Shown piece by piece: positions 49,301 to 60,034 of a DNA stretch of 64,000 nucleotides. A program made the position numbers and the translations under genes. Each line of letters starts with the position of its first letter. The stretch's first letter is position 1. The DNA is from Aplectana chamaeleonis (Eukaryota; Nematoda; Chromadorea; Rhabditida; Cosmocercidae): positions 1,302,001-1,366,000 of the forward strand of contig JAPDOI010000171.1 of NCBI GenBank assembly GCA_029168955.1, given 5' to 3'. The notes beneath the pieces are model-generated. The model was given only the letters and a program-made list of their open reading frames with translations. It did no database searches and was not told the origin of the DNA.

Positions 49301-52300
49301 GAAGGTTTGAGCCAGGTTTCAGTGAGTACCACCTCAGGCAAACTCAAATGTCGACAGCAGGTTTCTGAGGTGTCATCACAGAGCACATCAGCTGAGGACA
49401 CGAAAAAGATGGTGATTTCAGCGCGAGAGAACCTGGTATCACGCCGAAAAGTCCAGCTGTAGACCTCCTAGCGCCGGACTAGGAGACGGCGGTATGGCCT
49501 AAAAGAAGCCCCGAAAGGTTCACCTGTCGACCTGCTACAGCCGGATTTATGGATTCCGCTGTAGACATCCTATCGCCGGGCTTTTATTAACAGGTTGGCC
49601 AACTTCAAAATTCGGAGCAGTTATACGAGCTGAACCTTCGCAGGATTCAAAAACTATTACTGTATTATTATTATACCCAGCTGTTATTGTAGCAGTCCCC
49701 ATGCTCGACTGCCCTTACTAGGGACTCCATTAAACTTCCCGTGGAGATTTGGAAAACCATGTTGTCGTTGCTGCAGGTCTCTGCAAGTACATGAATAACC
49801 CGTGGTTGAAATTCTCTAAATGGCTGCGGAGATTCCAAAAAATGGCATTTTCATTTCTTCAAAAAATGGTAAGGAAGTTTTTGGGGTGTTGAGAAGATTT
49901 TTTCGGCTTCGGCTCGAAACTTGCATCTGGGGGTTATTTAGGGCGCTGGACCCGAATCTGGGGTCTATTCCTCTCCTGACTTAGGGTGACGGTAGGCAAA
50001 ATGCCTTTTCACTGGCGTTACACACCTTAAAAATCTGAAAATCCAAAAATGGACCTTAAATTCGTGTTCAGCATACCAGATAACACACACACAGTGACAT
50101 TTTGAGTAAAATCTGAGACTTTGACCGAGCTATCGAATACTCACCGTAATCTACCGCAATCTAGTGGGTTCTGTAACAAGTTGACAAATGTTGTGAGTGG
50201 CACATAAATTGAGAAAATCCATGGAGGACTTGGAACTTGCGGATTTCCCTAGCCAAGAGATATCGGGATAATTAAGGTCGCCTGTGAGAACAGAGAAGGA
50301 ATCATTAGCAAGTAAATCACTTATGGCGTTTAATAGTTGCAGATTGTTTGGATAAGGACAAGAAGGTGCGCGACAAACTCCTATAAGGCGTAATATATAA
50401 GAGCCGAGGGAAATATCACAGCATAATATTACATGAGAGTCAGGAACAGATTCGGAAAAGATGATTTTGTGGGATAGGAATGATTTTATGAGAAATAATA
50501 CTCCTCCACCACGTTTACGCGGTCTGTCGCATCCAATTACGTCAAAATTCGAACAAGATAATCCGAAAACTGTCGAGAACTCAGTTGAAGGTTTGAGCCA
50601 GGTTTCAGTGAGTACCACCTCAGGCAAACTCAAATGTCGACAGCAGGTTTCTGAGGTGTCATCACAGAGCACATCAGCTGAGGACACGAAAAAGATGGTG
50701 ATTTCAGCGCGAGAGAACCTGGTATCACGCCGAAAAGTCCAGCTGTAGACCTCCTAGCGCCGGACTAGGAGACGGCGGTATGGCCTAAAAGAAGCCCCGA
50801 AAGGTTCACCTGTCGACCTGCTACAGCCGGATTTATGGATTTCGCTGTAGACATCCTATCGCCGGGCTTTTATTAACAGGTTGGCCAACTTCAAAATTCG
50901 GAGCAGTTATACGAGCTGAACCTTCGCAGGATTCAAAAACTATTACTGTATTATTATTATACCCAGCTGTTATTGTAGCAGTCCCCATGCTCGACTGCCC
51001 TTACTAGGGACTCCATTAAACTTCCCGTGGAGATTTGGAAAACCATGTTGTCGTTGCTGCAGGTCTCTGCAAGTACATGAATAACCCGTGGTTGAAATTC
51101 TCTAAATGGCTGCGGAGATTCCAAAAAATGGCATTTTCATTTCTTCAAAAAATGGTAAGGAAGTTTTTGGGGTGTTGAGAAGATTTTTTCGGCTTCGGCT
51201 CGAAACTTGCATCTGGGGGTTATTTAGGGCGCTGGACCCGAATCTGGGGTCTATTCCTCTCCTGACTTAGGGTGACGGTAGGCAAAATGCCTTTTGACTG
51301 GCGTTACATACCTTAAAATTCTGAAAATCGAAAAATGGACCTTAAATTCGTGTTCAGCATACCAGATAACACACACACAGTGACATTTTGAGTAAAATCT
51401 GAGACTTTGACCGAGCTATCGAATACTCACCGTAATCTACCGCAATCTAGTGGGTTCTGTAACAAGTTGACAAATGTTGTGAGTGGCACATAAATTGAGA
51501 AAATCCATGGAGGACTTGGAACTTGCGGATTTCCCTAGCCAAGAGATATCGGGATAATTAAGGTCGCCTGTGAGAACAGGGAAGGAATCATTAGCAAGTA
51601 AATCACTTAGGACGTTTAATAGTTGCAGATTGTTTGGATTAGGACAAGAAGGTGCGCGATAAACTCCTATAAGGCGTAATATATAAGAGCCGAGAGAAAT
51701 ATCACAGCATAATATTTCATGAGAGTCAGGAACAGATTCGGAAAAGATGATTTCGTGGGATAGGAATGATTTTATGAGAAATAATACTCCTCCACCACGT
51801 TTACGCGGTCGGTCGCATCTAATTACGTCAAAATTCGAACAAGATAATCCGAAAACTGTCGAGGACTCAGTTGAAGGTTTGAGCCAGGTCTCAGTGAGTA
51901 CCACTACATCGTAGTCGCAGCAAGCAATCGAATACGTTAGAGGTTCGGCGTTTTTCAGAACCGAGCGAATGTTTGTGGAGCAAAATTTAAGAGGTCGCAC
52001 AGGTTTTCGGAGAGCATTTACATGTTTTCCGGACCATTAACAAATATTTGAGGGGTTACATTCGGAGAGACACTTCGAGAGATATTGTTAGAGATGTTTT
52101 GAGCCGCACTGTGAGCGATATTCCGAGAGGTAAATAAATGGAGGCATATTTTGAGTGATGTTATGAGGGGTAGTACGAACAGTATTCTGAGAAAAGTTAC
52201 GAGATGAAAAATTGGAAACACGTACAGAACGACGAGCTAGGCGCTCGGCACGGAGTTTTTCACGCTCAGCCCTACGCAGGGATGCACGAATAAAAATACC

Positions 52301-53296
52301 ACGAATAGCAAAGTTTTTCAAATAATGAGAACGATGAATCATTTGATCGGCAAATTTGTGCGATGGTAGAACTACTTTGAGAAGACGTGGGCTGTAGTAA
52401 CCCATACGAAAAACAGAAACAGTGGGACATTCTACTCCTAGGAAATCCATAATCTGACGGATAGAGCAAAGATCACTAACAACACGTTGGGAGGGGCACG
52501 AGGACATATTTTCGGCTGCACCAGATATTACTACAGAACGTTTGCGCTCGAATTCCTCAGAAGAATTGCTAAGCTGTGCAGGAGTAAATGATGAAAAATC
52601 AGAACTAGGTTGACTGGAAACAGCAATGGTGGCAGGAGGAGGAACATTGCGAGCGAAATCAAGAGATCTTTTGAGGGAAGCATTCTCCGCTCTTAAAGCT
52701 GTGACTTCATTCGTTAACTCACGGTTGAGCTCCAGAACCGCAGTCAGTCTTCGTCTGTCCTCCACCAGGTGAGCGATAACTGTCCGAAGGTAAGCGGGTA
52801 GACTGTCATCTCTGAGCAGCAGATCCACATCCCGATCGATACTGGCAGTCGTAATCATTTGCGTGGTCCCAGTGTCGAAATGCAGCCTCTTATGTGGCAA
52901 CTCATGACCAGATTTAGGAAGAATTGGGGTCTCCATGTAGTAGCGATAGAATGGAATATGAATATGAGCAGCAAAAGTACAGAATTCAGTTCGACAGTTG
53001 ATGTTTGACAGTAGTTTGCAGAAATGGTCGGAGGGAATTGATTAGCCGACCGCTCGCCGCGGCACACAGGCGAAAAGGCACGGCGGGCCACCCGCACGGC
53101 GGGCCACCTGCCCCCTGACTCTGAAGAAACTCTTAATCCATGTACCCAGTCGTTACGCAAGTGGCATCACGGCGATTCCAGCACTGTACGTATTACAGTT
53201 GCAGACGAGTACTCCAACGTGGCTCTTGTAGACCTCCACCCGCTAGGGGACCCGCAATCGTCCACCGGAGCTCGTGTTATGCAACATCCGCACTAA
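46362..53296 (+). CDS. accessory 3' gene of the Pao element, possibly spliced, split by a CR1
   Basis: Three coding-like blocks lie between pol and the 3' LTR. Block 1 (46362-46883) includes an RG-rich stretch (QGSGGRGYSRGSRG) and a possible 51-bp intron at 46666-46716 (GTACGC...TTTCTTTAG). Block 2 (about 46857-47230) follows a TTTTTCTAG and reads VVYLITGEPRELSFNRLL, with further helical sequence. Block 3 (53045-53296) reads WHHGDSSTVRITVADEYSNV and ends with a TAA. A CR1 element separates blocks 2 and 3. No signal peptide or membrane segment is seen, so it is not an obvious envelope. I do not recognise the family. Confidence 0.4.
47482..49331 (-). pseudogene. CR1 ORF2, catalytic core deleted
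   Basis: One long open frame (639 codons with its upstream chimeric start at 49401) from VLTETWLKPS of the endonuclease through YFDFEKAFDKVPHG of the RT, ending abruptly at AKSG followed by a few foreign residues, because about 840 bp of RT is deleted. It lacks both insertions and the frameshift that damage copy 1, so it shows the ancestral reading. Confidence 0.8.
48884..51448 (-). repeat. tandem repeat of a 1.28-kb chimeric unit
   Basis: Two head-to-tail units (48884-50162 and 50163-51448), each made of CR1 endonuclease sequence plus about 830 bp of the right end of CTC-ended element 1 (homologous to 12565-13396). The junction (GGGTTCTGTAACAAG beside ATTGCGGTAGATTACGG) is the same in both. 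A third endonuclease piece at 51449-51895 lacks the insertion. Confidence 0.85.
51437..52000 (-). pseudogene. CR1 ORF2 start with an unoccupied insertion site
   Basis: 187 codons from RPLKFCSTNIRSVLK to ICQLVTEPTR, then two foreign residues and a stop at the chimeric junction. The GATGTAGTGGTACTC sequence near 51903 is the empty site for CTC-ended element 1. Confidence 0.8.
52018..52936 (-). pseudogene. CR1 ORF1, copy 2
   Basis: Same protein as at 8503-9417 with a few substitutions. A 4-bp gain near 52138 shifts the frame, so the N-rich tail is read in a second frame (52221-52018). Confidence 0.8.
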
Positions 53297-54609
53297 TGCA
53301 GTGTTTTGGTTCCCCATTTTGCCCCCCTTTCATTGGTTGGCCCTTCTCCTTTCGTCCCCCCGGAGGCTGGACATCTGTCCACTTCAGCATTGGCGGAGCC
53401 CGGCGCCGGGGTGGCGGAAGGCGGGATACCAGCCAAGTAAGCCGAAAAGGCAGCAGGAGGTGGCACTTGTTTCATTACCACGCGTTTAATAGTTCATTTC
53501 AATTCCCCTGGGGCCACCTTTTGGATTCGCGCGCTTAATAAAATTTTCTCATTGGCCCCACCCCACATTCGGGCCCGTGCTTCCGCCGTTTCTTGTAGAC
53601 TGTCATGCGCAGGCCCTATTACAGATCACTGACGTGAAGTACGCAGGTAAGTTGTTTTGTAGGGTTCTGTCTCTAGTTAATCGGTTACTTGAGATAGACC
53701 CGTCAGACTTCTTGCCTTGTCAACAGCGTCGTCGGAGCACAGTCAGCGCCAGCCAGCAACGACCAGTGCCGGATCGGATAGTGCAGGTAGGTTTGATCTC
53801 ATTCCTCAGGGGGTACCATTTACCGAGGTGCTTTTCGGGTGTCGTTTCTTGCCTAATAAATACTCTAGATTTGTCAGTCGTAATAGGCAGTTAGCAGTTG
53901 GTCACAGTAGGTGGAATGTGGTGGTGGATCCATCAGGTAAGTTTAAGGTAACCTAAGTACTGTGCCGGGTGTTCCGCCGTTACTGCGGACTTATCTAATT
54001 CAGAAAGACACTCTATTTTGCAGACCTGGTGAGCTAGCAGTGGTAGTGAGGAGTGTGTGTGTGGTGGTGTTGATGGATGATGGATGGTCGTCTGGAGATG
54101 TACGGTTGATGGTTGCTCAATATTGCAGTGATCTCGTTCTGTACATATGTAAATACTTGTTGTTATTATCAGGTTTTGTTGATGATTTGTTATTGTTTCG
54201 GTTTCGTTTTCTCTTTCTTGTTGTTTTGTTATTTACACCCTTGCCTAGGGCGTATGCTTATTTAACCACATTTACGCGTATCATCATTAATCTCCGGTAT
54301 ATTAATCTCATATGATCTACATGATTGATCTCATACTAACTCAGGAGATCATCGGAAGCAGTAGGTCATAGTGTTCGGGCCAGATATTACATTAAGGAGA
54401 AATCCACCTAAATTACCCCCTTTTTTCTACTACACATTAATCAAACGCTTCAGGCTGGTAGCTGTGCATCAATTGGCACTCGCGACCCAGCTACATCTAG
54501 GGGCACTAGGCCCAATAGGTCCAGGGCAGCACCGACTGCACGGGTAGTTAGGCTCCTCCCCGCAGCTACCTTATGCCCATTCGGGTCCTCGTTTATACTC
54601 ATTCTTTTC
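53297..54609 (+). other. Pao 3' region with one further coding-like block
   Basis: Mostly non-coding. At 53717-53956 a frame reads GRFDLIPQGVPFTEVLFGCR and ends VVVDPSGKFKVT before a TAA, with GTAAGT/GTAGG-like donors nearby (53647, 53786). It could be another exon of the accessory gene; no family recognised. 54000-54300 is GT-rich and then T-rich. Confidence 0.35.
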
Positions 54610-54619
54610 GGGGCGGGAG
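54610..54619 (+). promoter_or_regulatory. polypurine tract of the Pao element
   Basis: GGGGCGGGAG immediately precedes the 3' LTR, the expected site for plus-strand priming. One C interrupts it. Confidence 0.65.
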
Positions 54620-55317
54620 TGTCGCGAAAGCGCGATGCTTCGCTCCTACGTGGGCCCGGGCGCGGTCGGTTCCACAGCGAATGCCGGCAGTACAGTACGC
54701 TAGCGCCGCCCACGCCGGATTGTTTCGAGTCTCCTGCCACGGCTGGTGCGGCTGCTCTCTCTTTTGTTGATTACCTGCTCTTCCGTCACTAGTACAGTGC
54801 TTCGCTGTGGGGCCTTAGGGCCTCTAGAACACTACAATTCATCTCTTTAATGCAGCTGCTCGAGATGAGCAAGGTTGATGAACAGTTAATCGGCCGTATT
54901 CCTTGTTTATCTCATTTTGCTAATTCAGTGGTTTTCTCCGGTCTAACGTGATCCTTATCTATGAACTATTGTTGTATTATCTAATTCCATCTTTCCTCTT
55001 TATCTTCGTAATATCTATAGAGTATAAGTTATCTAAACTAGCGGTGTACTGTTGTGTAAGCAAGAGGGGTATATTTCGCTGTTATACTACAGTCTGAGCG
55101 CATATTGATTAGTACAAGGAGTCCCAAGTTGGGGACATTGGGTGCTCATTCTAGATTGCGGCAATGTTGTAGTTTCATCCTCGTATTGCAGTATGTCGTT
55201 TGCTGGGGTATTTAGTCCAGGACGCATTATCCTAGTTGTTAGCCCACTGGCCGTTTCGCACGGGACTGACGTCATCATGACGTCGGATCCGGGGTAAACA
55301 ACCACCGATTCGCAACT
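54620..55317 (+). repeat. 3' LTR of the Pao element
   Basis: 698 bp, TGTCGCG...GCAACT. Compared with the 5' LTR it lacks TGGCCTAAAATATTGA-type sequence after the GGTTCGAG block and gains about 30 bp near 55028-55060. Confidence 0.9.
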
Positions 55318-56208
55318 ATCCGCGTCCGTCCCGCGATAGTTACCCGATCGACCCATCCGTTGACATTCTCGTGTTCGTACCGTGATGCTACCGCGATCGT
55401 TACCAGGTTAACTGCGATAGTACCGTGAAGCACTCGCTATCCGCAATGGTACCGTGATCGTTTCCCCCCGGACCCGCGCTCTCACGCTGTGGAGATTTGT
55501 AAAGCAGCGCGAAATACGGCACGGGCCAATACCTTATAGCTTCGTGTTGATCGGATAGACAACACTCGCACGGCTGAAACACAGTGAGGGCATGGTTGAT
55601 AGGACGCTGTACTATAAGGAGTGAAGGGTGGCGGAATCTTGCGATCGTCCTGCGATCGCTACGGGCTTGCCTCATCGCGGTTCCGTGATGTGAAGCCCCG
55701 AATATACCAATGAACTGACTCGATACGCTGTCAGGTTGAAACTGGTAAAATCTCGCGATCCTTCCGCGGTAGCCCCGATCTCGACTCCTCGCAGTTCCGC
55801 GATGGAAAATCGCAAGAGCATCGATGAACAAACGCGGTACGCTCTCGCTTTGAGACTGGCAGAATTTTGCAATCGTCCCGCGATAGCCGCGTGCTCGTAT
55901 CCTCTCGGCGCCTGCCAGAAATCGAGGGGATTCTATCCGTAAACGATCGCTGGGAAATCTCTTAGAGAGTGTCCCTGTAATCGGTGAAGATGATGGTTGT
56001 CGTTTCAGCTCGGTTTCGCTTTGCTTAAAATTTTTGACTTTCGCCAATGTTTTTTTTCTCGAACTCTCAAAATTCCGCCAACCTTCTTCTGTCTTCTCCA
56101 TTTTCAAAAGTGAATGAGAGTTTGCAGGATTACCTTGCGTTTTTTTTTTCGGTAGACTCGTTTGTTATAAGCTCATAAAATGCGCTAACACAATGAACAA
56201 TTAATCAC

Positions 56209-56313
56209 CTTGAATTTACAGTCTTCCCCGCCAGTAACAATGTATTGAGAAACTTGAGACCAGTCGCAGCACAGCACAAGGCCATCGTGAGCTTTCCATT
56301 TTAGAGCTGGCAT
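56209..56313 (-). CDS. che-2: IFT80/CHE-2 exon (WD40 repeat)
   Basis: 105 bp (35 codons, phase 0 at both ends) between a CGTTTGTAG acceptor and a GTGATT donor (56208). It reads MPALKWKAHDGLVLCCDW and ends YIVTGGEDCKFK, matching IFT80 LQWKAHDGIILKVDW...LILSAGEDCKYK. The ATG is internal, not a start. Its 3' partner exon is 25.9 kb away at 30305-30168; its 5' partner is 57577-57499. Confidence 0.9.
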
Positions 56314-57498
56314 CTACAAACGCAAAGGTGAAAATGCAAGTTCAAAACATCAACGTAAGACTGTGAAAAAAATTGTGGAAAAAAGTGCTTGTACAAGGAA
56401 GTGAGCCTACGAATAATGTCTGAGAGTATGAAATTTTGGAAGCTCGGGTTATTCAACACACGAACAAGTTTTATTTGAAGAAAAATCCCAGTTGCAGCGA
56501 GGTGAAGTGGAAAACGCCACCACCGATTTCAGCGCGAGCCGATTCTTGGACAACGAAATTTTGTGTTCGGTTTTTCTTCGCATGAACTCTTGGTCAGATT
56601 AGCGGTGTTTACCGAATACGATGCAACAGCACCGCCCAAATTTTTGCGGGGAGTGTCTCGGCTGCGTGCTGCAACAATGGTTGCCTGCAGCTAAAGACGA
56701 AATTTTCACTCCATTATATAGGTTCGTTGGGGTGGAGACAGCGGTCCGAGAGGTGAAGGTTGTTTAGGATACCTCAGTGGGGAATGGTGAAGGTTCCCTA
56801 TACACTTTCAACTTCAAAATTTGACGTTTTCTCAATCCTCTTTTTCTTGCGTTCAGTATATTTTTCTTTTTAATCATTAATTTAAAAAAAAATTTCGTTA
56901 GATGATCTCTTTTTGAAATTCACTACTCTTAATGAAATGATCTGCTTAGGTCATGAAAAATTTCCTTTGGGCTGTCTTGGAGTCAAAAATTTTCGGAAAA
57001 TTTTTCCGAGCGATTTTTGAAAAACTACCCGTTCCTCGCTCATTAAATTTTTGCCCTTTGAGACGAATCTTTGAACAAAGCTGTTTCCAAAGTCTCCATG
57101 GAATTTTGCGTCCAATATCGTTTTCATCTCGAGAAAAATACGTTTCCAGTCTCTCAGCCGATTTCAATTTATGTAACATTTCTTTCACCAAAAGCAATCA
57201 GTTTTTCGTCTATAACTTTTTCGCCCTAAAAGATAACCCTTTGGTGAAGGTTGTTTTCGGAATCCTCACAAAATTCTGCATCGAATAGCGTTTTCAGTTA
57301 TAGAAAAATACGCTCCTCTTCTACCAGCCGATTTCAGTTTATAAAGTGCATTTTTTTTTTCGCCTGAAACCATCGGTTTTCCGTCCATAACTTTTTGTGC
57401 TTGGAGATAGATGGTCTAGTGAATATGGGCAGTACGTGATGCTGATCAAGTTGTCACCGTTGCCTTCTAACAAAGATATAATAAACCCAAAATTTTAC
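56314..57498 (-). other. che-2: 1.2-kb IFT80 intron with a diverged tandem repeat
   Basis: No gene. 57040-57420 contains two to three diverged copies of a unit of about 170 bp (for example GAAAAATACG and CAGCCGATTTCA at 57135-57165 and again at 57304-57335). Confidence 0.6.
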
Positions 57499-57577
57499 CT
57501 GAGTTTTCAGCGATTTGATGTAACAGTGGTCGTAGTTTGGGTAGAGAACGTTATTGGAACTTGCGTCGAACGAGGCA
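57499..57577 (-). CDS. che-2: IFT80/CHE-2 exon (WD40 repeat), most 5' exon found
   Basis: 79 bp with a consensus acceptor TGTTTCAG and donor GTAAAA (57498). After one split base it encodes ASFDASSNNVLYPNYDHCYI and ends KSLKTQ, matching IFT80 [23 protein letters not shown], and joins in phase 0 to MPALKWKAHDG. It enters in phase 2, so the previous exon must end two bases into a codon. That exon was not found between 57578 and 64000. Confidence 0.8.
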
Positions 57578-57623
57578 CTGAAACACCAAAAACTGACCTG
57601 ACATTGCACTGAATTACATAAAC

Positions 57624-57831
57624 CCGGGGTGGCATGCATGAACGCAGCGAACGGTGTCAGGGAGCCGCTCCGCGTGCCATGCGCGCAGCGTCGAGCAACG
57701 GGGCGGCCCCAAAATCAGGCACATCAATACACGCCACGAAATTCAGGGCCGCCCCGTTGCTCGACGCTGCGCGCATGGCTGCGCAGCGGCTCCCTGACAC
57801 CGTTCGCTGCGTTCATGCATGCCGCCCCCGG
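57624..57831. mobile_element. GC-rich hairpin MITE
   Basis: 208 bp, arms of about 84 bp (CCGGGG(T/C)GGCATGCATG...), loop about 38 bp. AC flanks both ends (57622-57623, 57832-57833), a possible 2-bp TSD. Strikingly GC rich in AT-rich surroundings. Confidence 0.65.
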
Positions 57832-57997
57832 ACAAATTTCAGTTACCCACCGGAAAATAATCAGCGGTAAACTTTAAAAGAAATTCTTATCCCCCTTGAT
57901 GAATGTTATTGTGGTGATGTATAATTATGAAATGTTTTTTGAAAATATTTTCACTCAACGAAGACAATAACAATATTCAATCAGAACATGTCTAATC

Positions 57998-58133
57998 ACT
58001 CGAGAGCATGGTCACCCTCCACTTCAGGAGCTGCTTCCCATTTGCTTGGCAGTCGGTCGATTCCACGTGCAAAGAAGTCACGATACTTGGAGGCAATCCA
58101 CGCTTTGACATAAGCCTCCAAGTCATCCAAGTC
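57998..58133 (-). pseudogene. mariner-type transposase C-terminal fragment
   Basis: On the minus strand: [20 protein letters not shown] then [15 protein letters not shown] and a stop. The 'FFARGIxxLPxxW' block is the usual mariner C-terminus. It may belong to the fragments at 58698-59146, separated by the (TA)n and a MITE end. Confidence 0.55.
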
Positions 58134-58134
58134 G

Positions 58135-58141
58135 TATATAT

Positions 58142-58237
<96 letters not shown>

Positions 58238-58350
58238 GTATATATATATATATATGTATATATATATGTATATATATGCATATATATATATATATACATA
58301 CATATATATACATATATATATATACATATACATATATATATATATATATC
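58135..58350. repeat. (TA)n tract 5
   Basis: About 215 bp of TA repeat with TATGTATA and TACATA variants. Confidence 0.95.
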
Positions 58351-58697
58351 CTGATTTTGAACGAATACAGAAAGGCCCTAACGACAGGAAGTTTCAAAAT
58401 GTTACTTTTTTCTCAAAACCAACGTCCCGTTGATCGGGTTCAGCCACTGAGCTCAGTTTAATATGCATGTAAAACTCACTGTTTGCACTATCCTCATGCA
58501 CTATTAAAAATGATATACATATAAACAACATTTGTCATTTGTTCTATCGTATGTTATTTGTACCAGAGTTAAAGTAGAATTCTCACCGAATTTTTTGTTT
58601 TCACCGTATTTACCGACAACAATTTTCGGGAAAAAGTTTCGGCAAGAAATTTACCAAAAAAAATTCCGCACATCCCTGATCGCGACCACTGCTTTAA
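58351..58697. mobile_element. TTAA MITE fragment, right end only
   Basis: Ends CGCGACCACTGCTTTAA (58697), one base short of the family B/C terminus. The left end was not found; the sequence leftward to the (TA)n is unassigned. Confidence 0.45.
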
Positions 58698-59146
58698 GGG
58701 CGATCAAGCTGAGCCGGATAGACGTCGCTGTTGATGTTGAATTGCCGCTTGCCTTTTCTGTCAGGGATTCTCCATTGTTGCCATTAATCAGTATCGTAAA
58801 ATCAATAACAAATGTCATTTGAAATGATTTCCCAATGGATGATTCCGCTTCTGTCCCACCACACACACCACATACCCTTCTTTATAGTGCACGTCCTTTG
58901 GTAATCCTTTGCGGTAAACGCCTGGCAAAACAGATCTTCTTTCTTTTAACGTTTTTGAAGAGAAGCCATGACTCATCCCCAGTGACAAGATTCATCAAAA
59001 ATGGTGTTAGTTCGTTGCGCCGCAGTATATCGGTGAAAATTCGAACGCGTTCAGCTTTGTCGGAGAGCTCGTGAGGCACCCATCCAGCCAATTTTCATAC
59101 CTTTCCAAGCTTCTTCAAGCGGCGAGCGATCGTTGATCGATTGACA
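58698..59146 (-). pseudogene. mariner transposase fragment, central part
   Basis: From 59146 downward: RSLAARLKKLGKV, GWVPHELSDKAERVRIFTDI, LVTGDESWLLF (first catalytic Asp present), and NSDVYPAQLDRL near 58700, in shifting frames. A different mariner subfamily from that at 24280. The N-terminus is cut by a TTAA MITE. Confidence 0.7.
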
Positions 59147-59740
59147 TTAAAGGCAGTATTCACGATGGAAAAGTCGCCCATTTTTTGGCTAAAGCGTAAG
59201 CTTTGGGTCCTTCCAAGAAGATAAAGAACGGAAGAGCGGCGAAAAAACGGTCGGTAAGTGGGTGAAAATCTCGTGGGCCAGCCGACCCATTACACCACCC
59301 CGCCCACGTCCTATAACAGTTGTCCTGAATCCGTGTTACTGCAGCAACAGACAACGAATTTTCCAATATTCTTCGTCCCGAAAGCCTTAGACAAGGCAGC
59401 ATGTAAATACATTGACCCCTCTTATTTTTTAAAAAATTTTCGGTGGAAGAAACAGAAAGCAAAGCCGCCTACCAAAGAATTTTGAAGCGCGAAACCGTTT
59501 TCTCGACGTCATGTTCGATGCGTTGTACGCAATCTACCTGTGTACAACGCATCGAACCTAACGTCGGGGAAATACACAAATAGGCACAATTATTTTTTAT
59601 AAATTTCTTTGAACAGTTTTTCTCTTTCATTTGATTGTTCTGTTGTGTTTTCTTTCCTATTAACCTCTTCTTAGTGGACTTACCTACCCAAAAACATCAA
59701 AAACTATAATACGGTTTTTTATGGTGAACACCACCTTTAA
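59147..59740. mobile_element. TTAA MITE, family C
   Basis: 594 bp; ends AAAGGCAGTATTCACGAT / ATGGTGAACACCACCTTT; TTAA at 59147-59150 and 59737-59740. A short palindrome GTACACAGGTAGATTGCGTAC-like pair lies at about 59510-59560 (CGATGCGTTGTAC inverted). Confidence 0.8.
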
Positions 59741-60034
59741 AGTCTCCAGCGAGCATTCGCGTTGTCAGGGGCGGTAGTAATCTGGCCTCAAGTGCGAATT
59801 AATGATAATGAACTTCTTCCACTGATGTGGAGTGGACAACTATAATAATGAGGAGCCAGCCATATGTTGATTGAGGAACTATGACGCTGTAAACAAAATC
59901 CACCACGCCTGTCGGAAGCGAACCAGGCCAACACGAGTGGAACGAGAGCAGTGTGACATTGCACTGCGCCATTGCACTTGCTGTCGAGCGCATTGGGGAG
60001 AGCAAAATGCAGCCATCAGGCTCACTGGTGCATC
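59741..60034. other. unassigned segment
   Basis: About 290 bp with no recognised gene. A minus-strand frame includes FVYSV but does not otherwise match the missing IFT80 exon. Confidence 0.4.

Larger units (their letters stand above)
47231..53027 (-). mobile_element. CR1-like LINE copy 2, rearranged with tandem units
   Basis: Antisense copy: 5' end (GCAGAAATGG) near 53027, ORF1 52936-52018, ORF2 from 52000, 3' end (TTCATGTTTATTAC) at 47231. Inside, a chimeric unit of CR1 endonuclease plus the right part of CTC-ended element 1 is repeated. The RT core is deleted: near 47530, sequence equivalent to about 15690-16530 of copy 1 is missing, including the catalytic YADD. Confidence 0.85.
33557..55317 (+). 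mobile_element. BEL/Pao LTR retrotransposon, 21.8 kb including nested insertions
   Basis: Two LTRs of about 690 bp flanked by the duplicated target ATCCG (33552-33556, 55318-55322), a primer-binding site, gag, a Pao-type pol and a polypurine tract. Nested insertions (38817-39364, 39876-40920, 42252-45081, about 47231-53027) account for roughly 10 kb, leaving a base element near 11.5 kb. The LTRs differ by many substitutions and two indels of 20-35 bp, so it is not a recent arrival. Confidence 0.9.
33470..55967. mobile_element. CTC-ended TIR element 4, split by the Pao element (TSD AG)
   Basis: The left piece is 33470-33556 (CTCTGAGAGAATC...) and the right piece is 55323-55967 (ending TCTTAGAG), related throughout to element 3. 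AG is duplicated at 33468-33469 and 55968-55969. The native element is about 730 bp. The split point is the 5-bp ATCCG duplicated by the LTR retrotransposon. Confidence 0.8.
30306..56208 (-). other. che-2: 25.9-kb intron of IFT80/CHE-2, filled with nested transposons
   Basis: The donor is GTGATT (56208 downward) and the acceptor TTTTTAAG (to 30306). Removing it joins CKFK to LWDSFGR in phase 0, as in the protein family. Identified TE copies cover about 24 kb; the rest is short AT-rich flank and a tRNA-like remnant. Host transcripts must cross it in antisense to the Pao element. Confidence 0.8.

Noticed and set aside
59790..60000. Minus-strand FVYSV stretch as the missing upstream IFT80 exon.
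   Set aside because: Only four residues match, and the phase does not fit the exon at 57577.
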